Counted from the first letter of the stretch, positions 1-8,844 are shown. The stretch: 35,244 nt of DNA from Clostridiales bacterium UBA1234 (GCA_002308995.1 DBWQ01000025.1:1-35244), one strand, 5' to 3'. The notes: generated by a model from the sequence alone, not told the origin. Made by a program: numbers and translations.

Positions 1-111
1 AAATAGATTTATTCATTTTGGTTTAAATCTATTTTATGTAAAAATAAAATAGATATGTCCTACAAGTATCTTAATTTATTAAATAATTAAATTAAGAAAG
101 AGGGAATTAAA

Positions 112-1080
112 ATGAAGAAAAGAATTAGTTATTTAGAAACATTAAAGGCTATTGATGAATGTAAAAAGCATTTTGAAAGCCAATTAGAAGTAAGATTAGG
201 ATTAACAAAAGTACAAAGTCCTTTATTCGTAAAAATATCTACTGGATTACAAGATAAATTAACTGGAGTTGAGAAAGCAGTAAGTTTTAAAAAAGATGAT
301 GAGGCATTTGAAATAGTACATTCTCTAGCAAAGTGGAAAAGAGTATCACTTGGTAAATATAAAATACCTATGCACAAGGGAATATATACAGATATGAAAG
401 CTATTAGAAAAGATGAAATAGTTGATGATATTCATTCTATGTTTGTAGAGCAATGGGATTGGGAAAAAGTGATAAGAAAGGAAGACAGAACAATTGATTA
501 TTTAAAAGATACCGTAAAAAGTATTTATAAAGCAATTAGACAAACATTAGTATTTATGAAAAAGAAATACCATTATTTAACTTTAGAATTGCCTAAAACA
601 ATTTATTTTATCACAAGTCAAGAATTAGAAGATATGTATCCAGATAAAACACCCATTGAAAGAGAACAATTAATAGGAAGAGAAAAAAAAGCAATATTTA
701 TCATAGGAATTGGAGATAAATTAAAATCTGGAGTAGTTCACGATAAAAGAAGCCCAGATTATGATGACTGGAAATTAGATGGAGATTTATTAATCTATGA
801 TAAAACAATTGATAAAACAATAGAAATTTCTTCAATGGGAATAAGAGTAGATGAAACATCTTTAAAAGATCAATTAGAAAAAGCCAAATGTACAGATAGA
901 TTAGAATACCCATATCATCAGAGTATACTAAAAAAAGAATTGCCTTATACAATTGGTGGCGGATTAGGTCAATCCAGAATATTAATGCTAATACTTGAAA
1001 AAGAGCATATAGCAGAAGTTCAAGCATCTTCATGGGAAGAAAAAACTGAACTTGAATTAAAAGATATGCAAATATTATAA
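112..1080 (+). CDS. asnA: Aspartate-ammonia ligase (asparagine synthetase A)
   Basis: Makes asparagine from aspartate, ammonia and ATP (AMP-forming) in the cytoplasm. The 322-residue length fits the AsnA family (about 330), which shares the class II aminoacyl-tRNA synthetase core. The N-terminus (YLETLKAIDECKKHFE...) and the C-terminal motif-3-like GGGLGQSR near residues 282-289, followed by HIAEVQASSW, are AsnA hallmarks. The ATG follows GAGGG at 7 bases. The gene is monocistronic, with a strong terminator directly after the stop. No T-box is visible in the 111 bases upstream that are present. All arginines I checked are AGA, unlike the neighbours, which also use CGT/CGA; this could mark transfer or simply strong AT bias. 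Confidence 0.95.
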   Translation: MKKRISYLETLKAIDECKKHFESQLEVRLGLTKVQSPLFVKISTGLQDKLTGVEKAVSFKKDDEAFEIVHSLAKWKRVSLGKYKIPMHKGIYTDMKAIRKDEIVDDIHSMFVEQWDWEKVIRKEDRTIDYLKDTVKSIYKAIRQTLVFMKKKYHYLTLELPKTIYFITSQELEDMYPDKTPIEREQLIGREKKAIFIIGIGDKLKSGVVHDKRSPDYDDWKLDGDLLIYDKTIDKTIEISSMGIRVDETSLKDQLEKAKCTDRLEYPYHQSILKKELPYTIGGGLGQSRILMLILEKEHIAEVQASSWEEKTELELKDMQIL

Positions 1081-1090
1081 AATCGGAAAT

Positions 1091-1127
1091 AGAAATTAGT
1101 GAAATAATTCACTAATTTCTATTTTTT
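1091..1127 (+). terminator. Rho-independent terminator after asnA
   Basis: Perfect 13-bp stem (1091-1103 with 1108-1120), four-base loop, then ATTTTTT. It starts 11 bases after the asnA stop. The stem is AT-rich. Confidence 0.85.
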
Positions 1128-1191
1128 ATAAAATTTAGAAGAGAGGCAAAGGGATATGGATCAAAAGTAGTATTAAAAGAAATATATTTCA

Positions 1192-1221
1192 TTGCACAAA
1201 ATAATAGTTTTGTGCTAAAAT
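1192..1221 (+). promoter_or_regulatory. Promoter with operator-like inverted repeat
   Basis: TTGCAC (1192-1197), 18-base spacer, extended -10 TGCTAAAAT (1213-1221). A perfect 8-bp inverted repeat GCACAAAA/TTTTGTGC (1194-1201 and 1208-1215) spans the spacer, so either a repressor site or fortuitous. No coding gene follows on this strand before the hairpin at 1331. Confidence 0.4.
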
Positions 1222-1330
1222 ATACACTTATTTTGAAATCTACGCAAAATAGCTTCATTTCAGTAGTTTGCTGAGATTTGGTCCATTTTTTGAGGTATGA
1301 TACTATATGGCTTTTTTCTAAAAACGCCTT

Positions 1331-1358
1331 AAAAACGATCCTCGTGCGTCGTTTTTTT
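1331..1358 (+). terminator. Possible terminator of a small RNA
   Basis: AAAAACGA (1331-1338) pairs with TCGTTTTT (1349-1356) across a 10-base loop and runs into Ts. Weak stem; plausible end of a short transcript from the 1192-1221 promoter. Confidence 0.3.
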
Positions 1359-1856
1359 AGCCTTTTTTTGAGTATTCCCTCAAATGCGGATTTTTAGGTA
1401 TTTTATTCTTTTTTTACCATCATGATTCAATCATTCAGTTTTTAATACGATAAACTAGTCATTCTTTTAATAAAAATGGCTTAAAAACGATTTTAGAGCT
1501 TTACCAATATCCTATAATTTCATAGATATCAATCATCAAATCATCAATGAATTTATCAATTGAAATTGAAAAAATTTAAGTTCCAAATATCAAATTCAAT
1601 TGATTTATCTTGAATTGATAAAAAATGTTTTGTACATAATGATTTTGTGTTTAGCTCAACTATCTTTTATTAAGAAATCAATGGATGATGTTTTTAAAAT
1701 AGTTTTGATAAAGAAGCAAAGAAATCAATCATCCATATGAGCGATGCTATTTTCTTCCCTATCTACCCTAGCCTATCGATTTTATAGTTTACATAATGCT
1801 ACATAAGGAATTTTTTGAGGTAAATAGATTTGTTATGATTCACCATTAGGCATTCA

Positions 1857-2465
1857 TTAAGTCATAAAAGTGGACTTTAGTCCAAAATGAATCCATAGAT
1901 ACTTTGACAATAATACCGTTAAAACAATTGCAATGCCAAATAAAATGAGAGGAACAAAAACAAAATACCTCTTCTCTCTTAATGAGTCACTTAGATTAAA
2001 TAATATGGTGATAATCATTGCAAAAAGAATCAGTAAAAAGATAGCCACTAACCAATAATATATTTCTTTAGGAGCATCACTTAGGAAACTGCTGCTAAAT
2101 AGTTCCCCTATCTGTCCAGCAATCATCAAACCTAATCCCGTCATCCCATGGGAAAATAAAAAAAAGAGTCCAAACCCCTTTACATAGGCTCCTACTAAAG
2201 CTCCTGCGATAAAAAAAACCATACCAAATATATAACTTGGATATTGACTCAAATTTATCAGTCCCATTAGGACGATAAAAACAAAATACATCGCAATAAA
2301 AAATATAGGCTTAGCTTTTTCGTCTAATAACGCTTTCTTTTCAGATGACAATCTTTTTAAGGACGCTTTGGCCTCCTTAGTGGCTCGCTTAGGATTCTCT
2401 GCATATACTTCCTTTAGTTTTTCAATATATTCATAAAACTTATCTTCCCCCAAAAACTGACTCAT
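1857..2465 (-). CDS. Membrane protein of unknown function
   Basis: 202 residues. The N-terminal 60 residues are charged and helical (EDKFYEYIEKLKEVYAENPK...), followed by about six hydrophobic segments, a layout reminiscent of DUF1129/DUF1700-type membrane proteins that often accompany PadR regulators. No PadR gene is present here. The ATG is preceded by a strong AAAGGAGG. I cannot assign a function from the sequence. It lies opposite to and upstream of the recombinase gene, with about 215 bases between the two starts. Confidence 0.75.
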   Translation of the reverse strand: MSQFLGEDKFYEYIEKLKEVYAENPKRATKEAKASLKRLSSEKKALLDEKAKPIFFIAMYFVFIVLMGLINLSQYPSYIFGMVFFIAGALVGAYVKGFGLFFLFSHGMTGLGLMIAGQIGELFSSSFLSDAPKEIYYWLVAIFLLILFAMIITILFNLSDSLREKRYFVFVPLILFGIAIVLTVLLSKYLWIHFGLKSTFMT

Positions 2466-2680
2466 TTCATTTCCTCCTTTGTGTATAAGATTTCTTTCTC
2501 ACATCCTAATACTAAAGATAACTCATCATGCATTAGTAAAAAAATCCTCTTTTTAATTATATAAAAGCTATCTTTAAAAATCAATCTTATCACCTTTACT
2601 TTTTCAAACACAAGTGATAGCATAATAGAGAGAGAAATTAGAATGAATTTGTCTTTCAATAATAGAAAGGAGCGAGCTTC

Positions 2681-3673
2681 ATGTTTGATCCAACTTCTTG
2701 TAAAATCTTGACGGACTATTTAAACTATAATGCCAATTTAAATAAATCGAAAAATACCATTAACGAATATAAATACGATTTAACCAATTTCTTAAAGTAT
2801 ATGAAACTCATGTCACTCAATAATAAAAAATTAAAAATAACTGACATTACAGATGTTTCTGATATTGATGCAAAGTTCTTAAACAGAATTGACCTAAATG
2901 ATTTATATGCCTACATGTCGTATCTAAAGGATGACTGCAAAGATACTGCCACCACCAGAGCCAGAAAAGTAGCAAGCATCAAAGGCTTTTTTAAATACCT
3001 TCATCTCAAAGCAAAGGTGATCGATGATAACCCAGCAAAAGAACTCGAATCACCAAAGCTTGGTAAAAGACTTCCCAAATATTTAACCCTAGAGCAAAGT
3101 ACTACACTACTTGATCAAGTGAAAAACAAAAAAATGACTGGCAAAATGCATGATAATACCACAAGAGACTATGCCATGATTACCCTATTTCTAAACTGCG
3201 GCATGCGACTTTCAGAGTTGGTTGGCATTGATATTGATCATATCAAATTTGATGAATCCTTGCTAACTGTCATTGGAAAAGGAAATAAAGAAAGAACCAT
3301 ATACCTTAACAAAGCATGCATTAGTGCCATTCAAGAATACCTAGCTATAAGACCTACCGGTGATACAGTAGCTGACCCTAAAGCATTATTCTTAAGTGAA
3401 AGAAAAAATAGAATTAGTAAACGTGCGGTACAACAGATTATTAAAGACTATTTAAAAACTGTCCCAGGACTTGATAGCAAATACTCTACCCACAAACTAA
3501 GACACACCGCAGCAACACTTATGTACCAGTATGGCAATGTCGATATCCGTGCACTACAAGAACTATTAGGACATGAAAGTATTGCTACCACAGAAATCTA
3601 TACCCATATTGATAATTCACAAGTAAGAGATGCCATCGAAAGTAATCCACTTGCTAATTATCAATCAAAATGA
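2681..3673 (+). CDS. Tyrosine recombinase, XerC/XerD family
   Basis: Site-specific recombinase of 330 residues with an N-terminal SAM-like core-binding domain (about 1-130) and a C-terminal catalytic domain. The full catalytic set is visible: Arg176 (CGMRLSEL), Lys200 (IGKGNKE), His271 and Arg274 (HKLRH), His298 (LLGHES) and Tyr307 (IYTHI). The size and absence of phage neighbours suit a housekeeping Xer-type dimer-resolution enzyme rather than an integrase, but no dif-like site was identified. The ATG is preceded by AAAGGAG. It ends in a strong terminator. Confidence 0.9.
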   Translation: MFDPTSCKILTDYLNYNANLNKSKNTINEYKYDLTNFLKYMKLMSLNNKKLKITDITDVSDIDAKFLNRIDLNDLYAYMSYLKDDCKDTATTRARKVASIKGFFKYLHLKAKVIDDNPAKELESPKLGKRLPKYLTLEQSTTLLDQVKNKKMTGKMHDNTTRDYAMITLFLNCGMRLSELVGIDIDHIKFDESLLTVIGKGNKERTIYLNKACISAIQEYLAIRPTGDTVADPKALFLSERKNRISKRAVQQIIKDYLKTVPGLDSKYSTHKLRHTAATLMYQYGNVDIRALQELLGHESIATTEIYTHIDNSQVRDAIESNPLANYQSK

Positions 3674-3690
3674 TGATGTTATAGTTTATA

Positions 3691-3722
3691 AAAAACCGAA
3701 GATACGCTCTTCGGTTTTTTTA
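3691..3722 (+). terminator. Terminator after the Xer recombinase gene
   Basis: 12-bp perfect stem AAAAACCGAAGA/TCTTCGGTTTTT (3691-3702 with 3708-3719), loop TACGC, then Ts. The A-rich 5' side could let it work in both directions for the converging LysM gene. Confidence 0.9.
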
Positions 3723-3789
3723 GGAGTACAAAAAATCTCTCCTTATTTTGATAACAGCAGAGCAATTAAGGGGGAAAGCTCCACATAGG

Positions 3790-4068
3790 TTAGTAAACAA
3801 ACGGCACCAAAAGCTCTTGCCCTACATAAATGCAAGAAGAGGTAAGTGAATTTACTTGTTTGATTTGATAAATCGTTTCGTTTATATTGCCACTCCCCTT
3901 TGCTGCGATACTCCATAGAGTATCACCCTCGGATACCACTAATAAATGATACTCTGGTGTTGTATAAGAAAATACTTTGCTCCCGACAAACCCAAAAAGA
4001 GAAATTACCGCAATCAATAAAAACGATACCACAATGATAAACCTTTTTTTATTCACAATTTTCATCAT
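3790..4068 (-). CDS. YneA-like LysM domain protein
   Basis: 92 residues: short basic N-terminus, one membrane segment (about 9-28), and a single LysM domain (about 42-90; VVSEGDTLWSIAAKGSG... ending VGQELLVPFVY). This is the architecture of YneA, the SOS-induced cell division inhibitor, and of other small LysM anchors. It starts after AGGAGGTGC. A consensus promoter lies upstream, with a partial LexA-like box in its spacer, which favours YneA. No lexA gene lies beside it in the window, so the functional call is tentative. Confidence 0.7.
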   Translation of the reverse strand: MMKIVNKKRFIIVVSFLLIAVISLFGFVGSKVFSYTTPEYHLLVVSEGDTLWSIAAKGSGNINETIYQIKQVNSLTSSCIYVGQELLVPFVY

Positions 4069-4107
4069 AAAAGCACCTCCAAAAACCTTTGTTCTCTATT
4101 TGCCTAT

Positions 4108-4136
4108 ATCATATACGAACATTATTTCTTTGTCAA
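4108..4136 (-). promoter_or_regulatory. Promoter of the LysM gene with LexA-like box
   Basis: On the minus strand: TTGACA (4136-4131), 17-base spacer, TATGAT (4113-4108). The spacer contains GAAATAATGTTC (4128-4117), which matches the Firmicute SOS box GAACATATGTTC at 9 of 12 positions. Confidence 0.7.
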
Positions 4137-4300
4137 TGCTTTTTTGCAAAAAACACGAAAAATATTTCGCCGAATGTTTTATCGCTTATTTTTTCAAAAA
4201 TACCATTTGTCAAAAGAATAGAAAATACCTTATTGGAAATACTACAACATAAATAAACATCTTAAAAATCACAACTTTTTTAAGATACTAGAGGTGTTTT

Positions 4301-4930
4301 ATGAATCAAAAATTCATGATGATAATTATATTTACAATAGTATTAGTTGGTTGCACAAGTAACACTCCTACTCCCGTAGAACTAAAACCAGAAATCATTG
4401 TCCCTTCGGGAGAAAACGAAGAAAATGAGCTCATTGTAATAGGAAAAGAAAATACGATCCATCCCCTACCTATTACTGAAGAAACTATCTCTTCATTCAC
4501 CACCACCATTCTTACGAAAGACCCTGATAGATACCACAACATTCAATTGGTAACAGATAAACTAAGTGGCTATGTATTACAAAATGGACAGACATTCTCT
4601 TTTAATGAAGCCTGTGGTCCTTTTGGACCAGAAGAGGGATATAAAAAAGCCAGTATCTTACTCAGTGACGGAACACATGAGGAAGGATATGGTGGAGGTG
4701 TTTGCCAATTAAGCTCAACACTCTATAACGCTATCAAAGATCTTAAGGTAGATATTATCGAACAGCACCACCATAGTGCCCCTGTAGGATATGTTCCCGA
4801 AAACCAAGATGCAACCGTAAGTATCAGTAGTGGTCTAGATTTTAGGTTTATCAATCAAATGGGCTTTCCGATTCGTCTCATGGCAGAATTACACGAAAAG
4901 GAACTAACCGTGAGAATCATAAAACTATAA
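4301..4930 (+). CDS. VanW-family lipoprotein
   Basis: 209 residues. It begins with a lipoprotein signal whose lipobox LVGC places the lipidated Cys near residue 18, then a low-complexity linker. A VanW domain follows from about residue 80 (SGYVLQNGQTFSFNEACGP, GGGVCQLSSTLYNA, HHHSAPVGYVP). VanW proteins are cell-surface proteins of unclear biochemistry, some linked to glycopeptide-resistance clusters. No van genes are nearby, so a resistance role should not be inferred. GAGG precedes the ATG. An AT-rich hairpin (CTTAAAAA/TTTTTAAG, 4261-4283) lies in the likely 5' leader. Confidence 0.85.
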   Translation: MNQKFMMIIIFTIVLVGCTSNTPTPVELKPEIIVPSGENEENELIVIGKENTIHPLPITEETISSFTTTILTKDPDRYHNIQLVTDKLSGYVLQNGQTFSFNEACGPFGPEEGYKKASILLSDGTHEEGYGGGVCQLSSTLYNAIKDLKVDIIEQHHHSAPVGYVPENQDATVSISSGLDFRFINQMGFPIRLMAELHEKELTVRIIKL

Positions 4931-4932
4931 CA

Positions 4933-4962
4933 AAAGAGTGAAAGAAACATCTTTCACTCTTT
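4933..4962. terminator. Bidirectional terminator between VanW gene and pilus operon
   Basis: Perfect 13-bp stem AAAGAGTGAAAGA/TCTTTCACTCTTT (4933-4945 with 4950-4962) with a four-base loop, between two convergent genes. T-rich sequence flanks both sides. Confidence 0.85.
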
Positions 4963-4974
4963 ATCATTTTTTCA

Positions 4975-6330
4975 TTATGGATGACATAATTTACACGGGT
5001 AATACCCTGCCGCTGCCGCATCTTCTTTGGTAATAAAAATCCTTTCTACTGTTACTGTACCAGGATTAGAAATAATAGGATTTCCATCGCCATCTAATAA
5101 TACCTCTCCAAAAGTTGGAGACAATATATCATCATCAATGACATATACAGGTTCTTCTACACACTCACATCCTTTAATATGATATAGCTTCAAAGGTGTT
5201 CCAGCACCTAAGGATGAAAAATCCTTTCCTGTACCATAATAATACTCCGTCTGCATAATCCTAGAAGCACCCAAAGCATAACTATTAAAATAAGATTTAT
5301 GACCAACTGGAATCCCTTGCACAAACGCCATAATCGAAATATCATCAATGGCATTCATCCACTCAGAACTATTGATGCTTGGAAGGCTAAAGTTATATGT
5401 TACGCCCATCATATCCGCGTATTTATTATGATTGTTCATTTTTTCGTTTAGTGTATCTGTAATGGTTTTCACAATAGTCTCACGACGAATGCGATGAAAC
5501 TCACTCATCTCGTGATCATCTGCTGTATAATCCTTAAGCATAGAAGGAAGAGGATTTCCTAAAGCATCCGTATCTGTTTCATTCACAATCAAAAAGTCAG
5601 GAAGATGATACTTAGAGGGAACAACAGAAGAACCATACTGATAATTCAACGCATACAAAATAAATGACATATCTTTCGAAATTTGAGGAAGTCTATCTCT
5701 TAGCGAATCTCCTAAAATACTATAGCGATCGAGAAATACTTCTTTAGATTGACTGGTATAGTCTTTTGATAACGTTCCTTTATAGACGACGCCTTTCTCC
5801 CTAAAGGCTGAACCCGTGTTTGTATAGATTTCCAAATAGTTCCCAAGAGAAAAATTAATAAACCAAGATTCACCCCCTACCTTACACTCATATGTGTATG
5901 GAATCTTAGGAGATAATTGATACGAAAATTCATGAGTTGTTGGATTTTCCTCTACAGAATAGATATAAAAACCATCATACGCAATAATCAAAACAGCGGG
6001 AATATATAAACTAAAATAATTTTTATTAAATGTTTCATCTCCCACAAAAGGAAGGTTAAAATTAACCGACATAGATTCAAAAAAAACATCCACCGCAACT
6101 TGCGCAATAGCAGGAGTAATATTAATTGTTTGCCCTTCATACAAATTATGAAACTCATCATTTACATCCCTAATCGTATCAATCGCATCATAGGTGGCAG
6201 TATCAATGGCATGATTGATTCGTACTTCATCATTAATCGTATCAATTTTATCATCGATTTTAGAACGACAAATAATCGAAAAAGGAATCATGATAATAAT
6301 AAACAATATCGCATAATGTTGAATCTTCAT
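4975..6330 (-). CDS. Pilus-locus surface protein with C-terminal cysteine motif
   Basis: Last gene of the Tad-like pilus operon, 451 residues. One N-terminal membrane segment (about 6-22; YAILFIIIMIPFSIIC) precedes a long extracellular region. The C-terminus has a compact metal-binding-like motif: YHIKGCEC near 400, then ITKEDAAAAGYYPCKLCHP at the very end. That ending resembles the Cys/His module with an 'AxxAGYxPCxxCxP' signature found after surface and nuclease domains and in Ada-type zinc modules. The start follows GGAG. It may be a minor pilin, adhesin or assembly protein, but I recognise no whole-length family. Confidence 0.7.
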   Translation of the reverse strand: MKIQHYAILFIIIMIPFSIICRSKIDDKIDTINDEVRINHAIDTATYDAIDTIRDVNDEFHNLYEGQTINITPAIAQVAVDVFFESMSVNFNLPFVGDETFNKNYFSLYIPAVLIIAYDGFYIYSVEENPTTHEFSYQLSPKIPYTYECKVGGESWFINFSLGNYLEIYTNTGSAFREKGVVYKGTLSKDYTSQSKEVFLDRYSILGDSLRDRLPQISKDMSFILYALNYQYGSSVVPSKYHLPDFLIVNETDTDALGNPLPSMLKDYTADDHEMSEFHRIRRETIVKTITDTLNEKMNNHNKYADMMGVTYNFSLPSINSSEWMNAIDDISIMAFVQGIPVGHKSYFNSYALGASRIMQTEYYYGTGKDFSSLGAGTPLKLYHIKGCECVEEPVYVIDDDILSPTFGEVLLDGDGNPIISNPGTVTVERIFITKEDAAAAGYYPCKLCHP

Positions 6331-6392
6331 GAACCGATACTCCTTTCCTTAAAGTCTACGAATAGAGTAGCAAACTTACCTAACCCAAATTA

Positions 6393-6893
6393 TTAACCCC
6401 CATAATTATTTCTCACTTGTCCGCCATAAGGGACACCAATCTTAAATGTTTCTAAATTGGTACCATATAGTTTTTCTTTGATTACCGTTGCTTGTGTGGT
6501 ATTGGTGTTCTTAACCGAAACATAGAAAAAATCACCTTTTTTTAGTGGATAATAGCCATGTGTCTTCAATTCATTCAAAATCTGAGTAGTATAATGATAC
6601 TCATAAAGCATAGTAGAACTATTTGGTCCATCTGGCACAACCACATTCTCACGGTGTTCTATTTTCACGTCAAAACGATTTCCAGTGGCATTAACCGTTG
6701 TTAATAAATCATTATACATATCAAGGGTGATGACTCCCGTATTTCTCACAGCATCTACTAAGTTAACAACTGATGTATAAGCTGTAACATAGGATAAATC
6801 ATCCTGTCTTTCCCAAGTATCAACCATAGGAAATAAAAACATCAGCATAAAAGCAACAATTGTAGCAAATAAAATACTTAAAGAATCGCCCAT
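6393..6893 (-). CDS. Pilus-locus protein with N-terminal membrane anchor
   Basis: 166 residues. One hydrophobic N-terminal helix (SILFATIVAFMLMFLFPMV, about 5-23) is followed by a soluble domain ending in a Gly/Asn-rich tail (GGQVRNNYGG). Its place between pilin-like genes and the 451-residue surface protein suggests a TadE-like or minor pilin role; this is inferred from context, not from a recognised motif. The ATG follows AAAGGAGAGAAAGGG. Confidence 0.65.
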   Translation of the reverse strand: MGDSLSILFATIVAFMLMFLFPMVDTWERQDDLSYVTAYTSVVNLVDAVRNTGVITLDMYNDLLTTVNATGNRFDVKIEHRENVVVPDGPNSSTMLYEYHYTTQILNELKTHGYYPLKKGDFFYVSVKNTNTTQATVIKEKLYGTNLETFKIGVPYGGQVRNNYGG

Positions 6894-6926
6894 CCCTTTC
6901 TCTCCTTTCCTTTATTGTAGTAGTTC

Positions 6927-7472
6927 CTATGGATTTTCAGCACCAATCGTAATATCTCCACCAAATCCTCCATCTAGTTCCCCTGGAGGGATAGCAGGAT
7001 TATCATGAGGATTATACACTGCAATCTCATTATCTACCGTACTCGTCTGAGAATAATAAATCTGAGATCCTGCCACACTACCCGAAATCATGGAAATTTT
7101 ATATTTCCCATAGATAGCACTTGTAATATCACTCTCAGTTGCTGCACGAATAGCCCCACCATCACTTTGAACTTGAATTTCTCCTGAACTATTTAAAGAA
7201 AACACATGCTTATGAGTGATATTATTCACATGAATAGAATCGCCATGTTTTAAACCATAAACAGCCATGATAACTTCTCCACGTTTCACTGTCCTTATTG
7301 TCTCACCACTCACACTCGTAATGGAGTCACCACGGTTAGAATAATTTCCAGCATAAAAAACATTATCAATATTTTCATCAGCTCGCTGATAAAGCATAAT
7401 GGCAACAGAAAGTGCAAAAATAAACATCAGCACTTCTCCTGCCATTAATAAAGCTCTCCCTATATCCTCCAA
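6927..7472 (-). CDS. Pilin-like protein 4
   Basis: 181 residues. The N-terminus MEDIGRALLMAGEVLMFIFAL aligns residue for residue with the MENASKALVMAG-type starts of the next three genes, which supports the TTG start at 7472 (AGGGGGTG lies 7 bases upstream). The hydrophobic N-helix is followed by a longer polar domain than its paralogues, ending in a Gly/Pro-rich tail. Likely an exported pilin-like subunit of the Tad-like machine. Confidence 0.7.
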   Translation of the reverse strand: MEDIGRALLMAGEVLMFIFALSVAIMLYQRADENIDNVFYAGNYSNRGDSITSVSGETIRTVKRGEVIMAVYGLKHGDSIHVNNITHKHVFSLNSSGEIQVQSDGGAIRAATESDITSAIYGKYKISMISGSVAGSQIYYSQTSTVDNEIAVYNPHDNPAIPPGELDGGFGGDITIGAENP

Positions 7473-7504
7473 CCTAGCACACCCCCTAAGAAAGCATATG
7501 GTGT

Positions 7505-7873
7505 CTAATTAACCAAAGAAATTTGCGCAACACGACCCGAACCATCTCTCTTTTCAATACGATACGTAAACTCAGTAAGATACTGGTCTAATTGTAAGTC
7601 TTCAAAATCAACCCCCGGTGTATCAACATGAACAACAACATCATCATCACATGCCTTGCGATAAAGGTTTAATGCATCAACACCACGAATAGTTCCTTCA
7701 GGATAAGACTCATAAAAACGATTAAAACTCTCTACCTGAGAAGCACTATAAACTGTTTCCATCGTATTGGCATAGCTACTAAATACAGAATACACATAAA
7801 GAGCAAGTGTAATCACACCAACTGCAATTAACACAGCACCCGCCATAACAAGAGCTTTTGATGCATTTTCCAT
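7505..7873 (-). CDS. Pilin-like protein 3
   Basis: 122 residues starting MENASKALVMAGAVLIAVGV. It has one amphipathic/hydrophobic N-helix followed by a small domain, and is a paralogue of the two genes upstream. The head region lacks a classical long prepilin leader. It probably assembles through its N-helix like Flp/Tad pilins. The SD is GAGGTGAGG. Confidence 0.75.
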   Translation of the reverse strand: MENASKALVMAGAVLIAVGVITLALYVYSVFSSYANTMETVYSASQVESFNRFYESYPEGTIRGVDALNLYRKACDDDVVVHVDTPGVDFEDLQLDQYLTEFTYRIEKRDGSGRVAQISLVN

Positions 7874-7920
7874 TCATCCTCACCTCACACCATCACATTT
7901 AAAAGCAAAATGATATCCAA

Positions 7921-8340
7921 TTATTCGGCAATCTGAATATTACGAATTAGTCCTGCCGAATTATAGTCCGTCCCGGCTATTGTCACCGTATATTCCTTAT
8001 TATCCTTGATTCCACCAGTAAATAATTTATTTCCAGAAGTCATGTCCCTTAATTGGTCAGAGGTATTAACTGGATAACTATTGACAGTCACAAGAGAATC
8101 ACTACTCATATTATGCGTATATACCGCACGAATCATTTGCTTTGCTTCCACACCCATACAGCTACCACGATAACGAGTAAACTGACTATTGATTGCCATA
8201 ATCTCATTAGAAGTCATTGTACTTGCTACCTCCGTGGTTGCTGTACCACCCATCTTAAACATATAAATTCCAATTCCAATGAGTCCTGTTGCAATGAGCA
8301 TCGCACCGGCAAACAAAATTGCTTTAGAAGCATTATCCAT
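7921..8340 (-). CDS. Pilin-like protein 2
   Basis: 139 residues starting MDNASKAILFAGAMLIATGLIGIGIYMFK, with the same N-helix signature as its neighbours and a divergent C-terminal domain ending LIRNIQIAE. GGGGG lies before the ATG. Likely a structural pilin variant. Confidence 0.75.
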   Translation of the reverse strand: MDNASKAILFAGAMLIATGLIGIGIYMFKMGGTATTEVASTMTSNEIMAINSQFTRYRGSCMGVEAKQMIRAVYTHNMSSDSLVTVNSYPVNTSDQLRDMTSGNKLFTGGIKDNKEYTVTIAGTDYNSAGLIRNIQIAE

Positions 8341-8421
8341 GAAAAATCCCCCCTAATAAACTTTCCTAATTTCCTTGTGACATGGGGAATGTGATAAAAC
8401 ATTTCCCATGTGGCAAAGAAA

Positions 8422-8844
8422 CTAGTTTTCAATATGTTGAATACCAACTTTAGTAACAGCACCAGAAGTATTAGTTTCAGTATACACTCTATATGTACCA
8501 CCCTTAAGAACGCCAGAAGATGAGAATTTAACTGCATCTGAGTAAGCTGGAATATCACCAGAACCACCATAAGTAACTGGTTTGATTTCAACAGCAAACT
8601 TTTCATTATCATTACCCATCTTAATTTCATCTAATAAATTAAGAATTTCACTACCCATAACATTTCTACCCGTATACTTAGTAATAATAGAATTATTAAG
8701 TTGAACAGTAGCTTCTGCAATCGCTTGTCCTCCGCCTGTTACTGTATCGGCTGCGCTACGATACAAATAAACTCCTACTCCTACTAGTGCAACTGCGATA
8801 AGAACCGCACCTGCCATGATTAATGCTTTTGATGCATTATCCAT
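8422..8844 (-). CDS. Pilin-like protein 1 (candidate major pilin)
   Basis: 140 residues starting MDNASKALIMAGAVLIAVALVGVGVYLYR. It has a single hydrophobic N-helix, then a domain with a Thr/Gly-rich stretch and the ending VTKVGIQHIEN. It sits first among four tandem paralogues, right after the TadB/C-like gene, with AAAGGATG upstream of the ATG. Its position suggests it is the main subunit, which the sequence cannot prove. Confidence 0.75.
   Translation of the reverse strand: MDNASKALIMAGAVLIAVALVGVGVYLYRSAADTVTGGGQAIAEATVQLNNSIITKYTGRNVMGSEILNLLDEIKMGNDNEKFAVEIKPVTYGGSGDIPAYSDAVKFSSSGVLKGGTYRVYTETNTSGAVTKVGIQHIEN

Larger units (their letters stand above)
1128..1856. other. AT-rich gene-free stretch with promoter-like and hairpin signals
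   Basis: No ORF with a ribosome binding site or family-like protein is visible on either strand. It holds a promoter-like element with an inverted repeat (1192-1221), a U-tailed hairpin (1331-1358), and an inverted pair ATGGATGAT (1681-1689) / ATCATCCAT (1728-1736) embedded in near-direct repeats of AGAAATCAAT. The element GGCTTAAAAACGA-like recurs near 1305-1338 and 1483. It may encode a small RNA or be decayed sequence. Confidence 0.5.

Noticed and set aside
1..111. T-box leader before asnA
   Set aside because: No T-box core (AGGGTGG...) in the 111 bases present; only AT-rich inverted repeats.
2462..2659. 65-residue ORF upstream of the 202-residue membrane protein, minus strand
   Set aside because: It starts at TTG without a ribosome binding site, has no recognisable family, and covers the promoter region of the divergent recombinase gene. 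The ATGA overlap with the next gene keeps a small chance that it is real.
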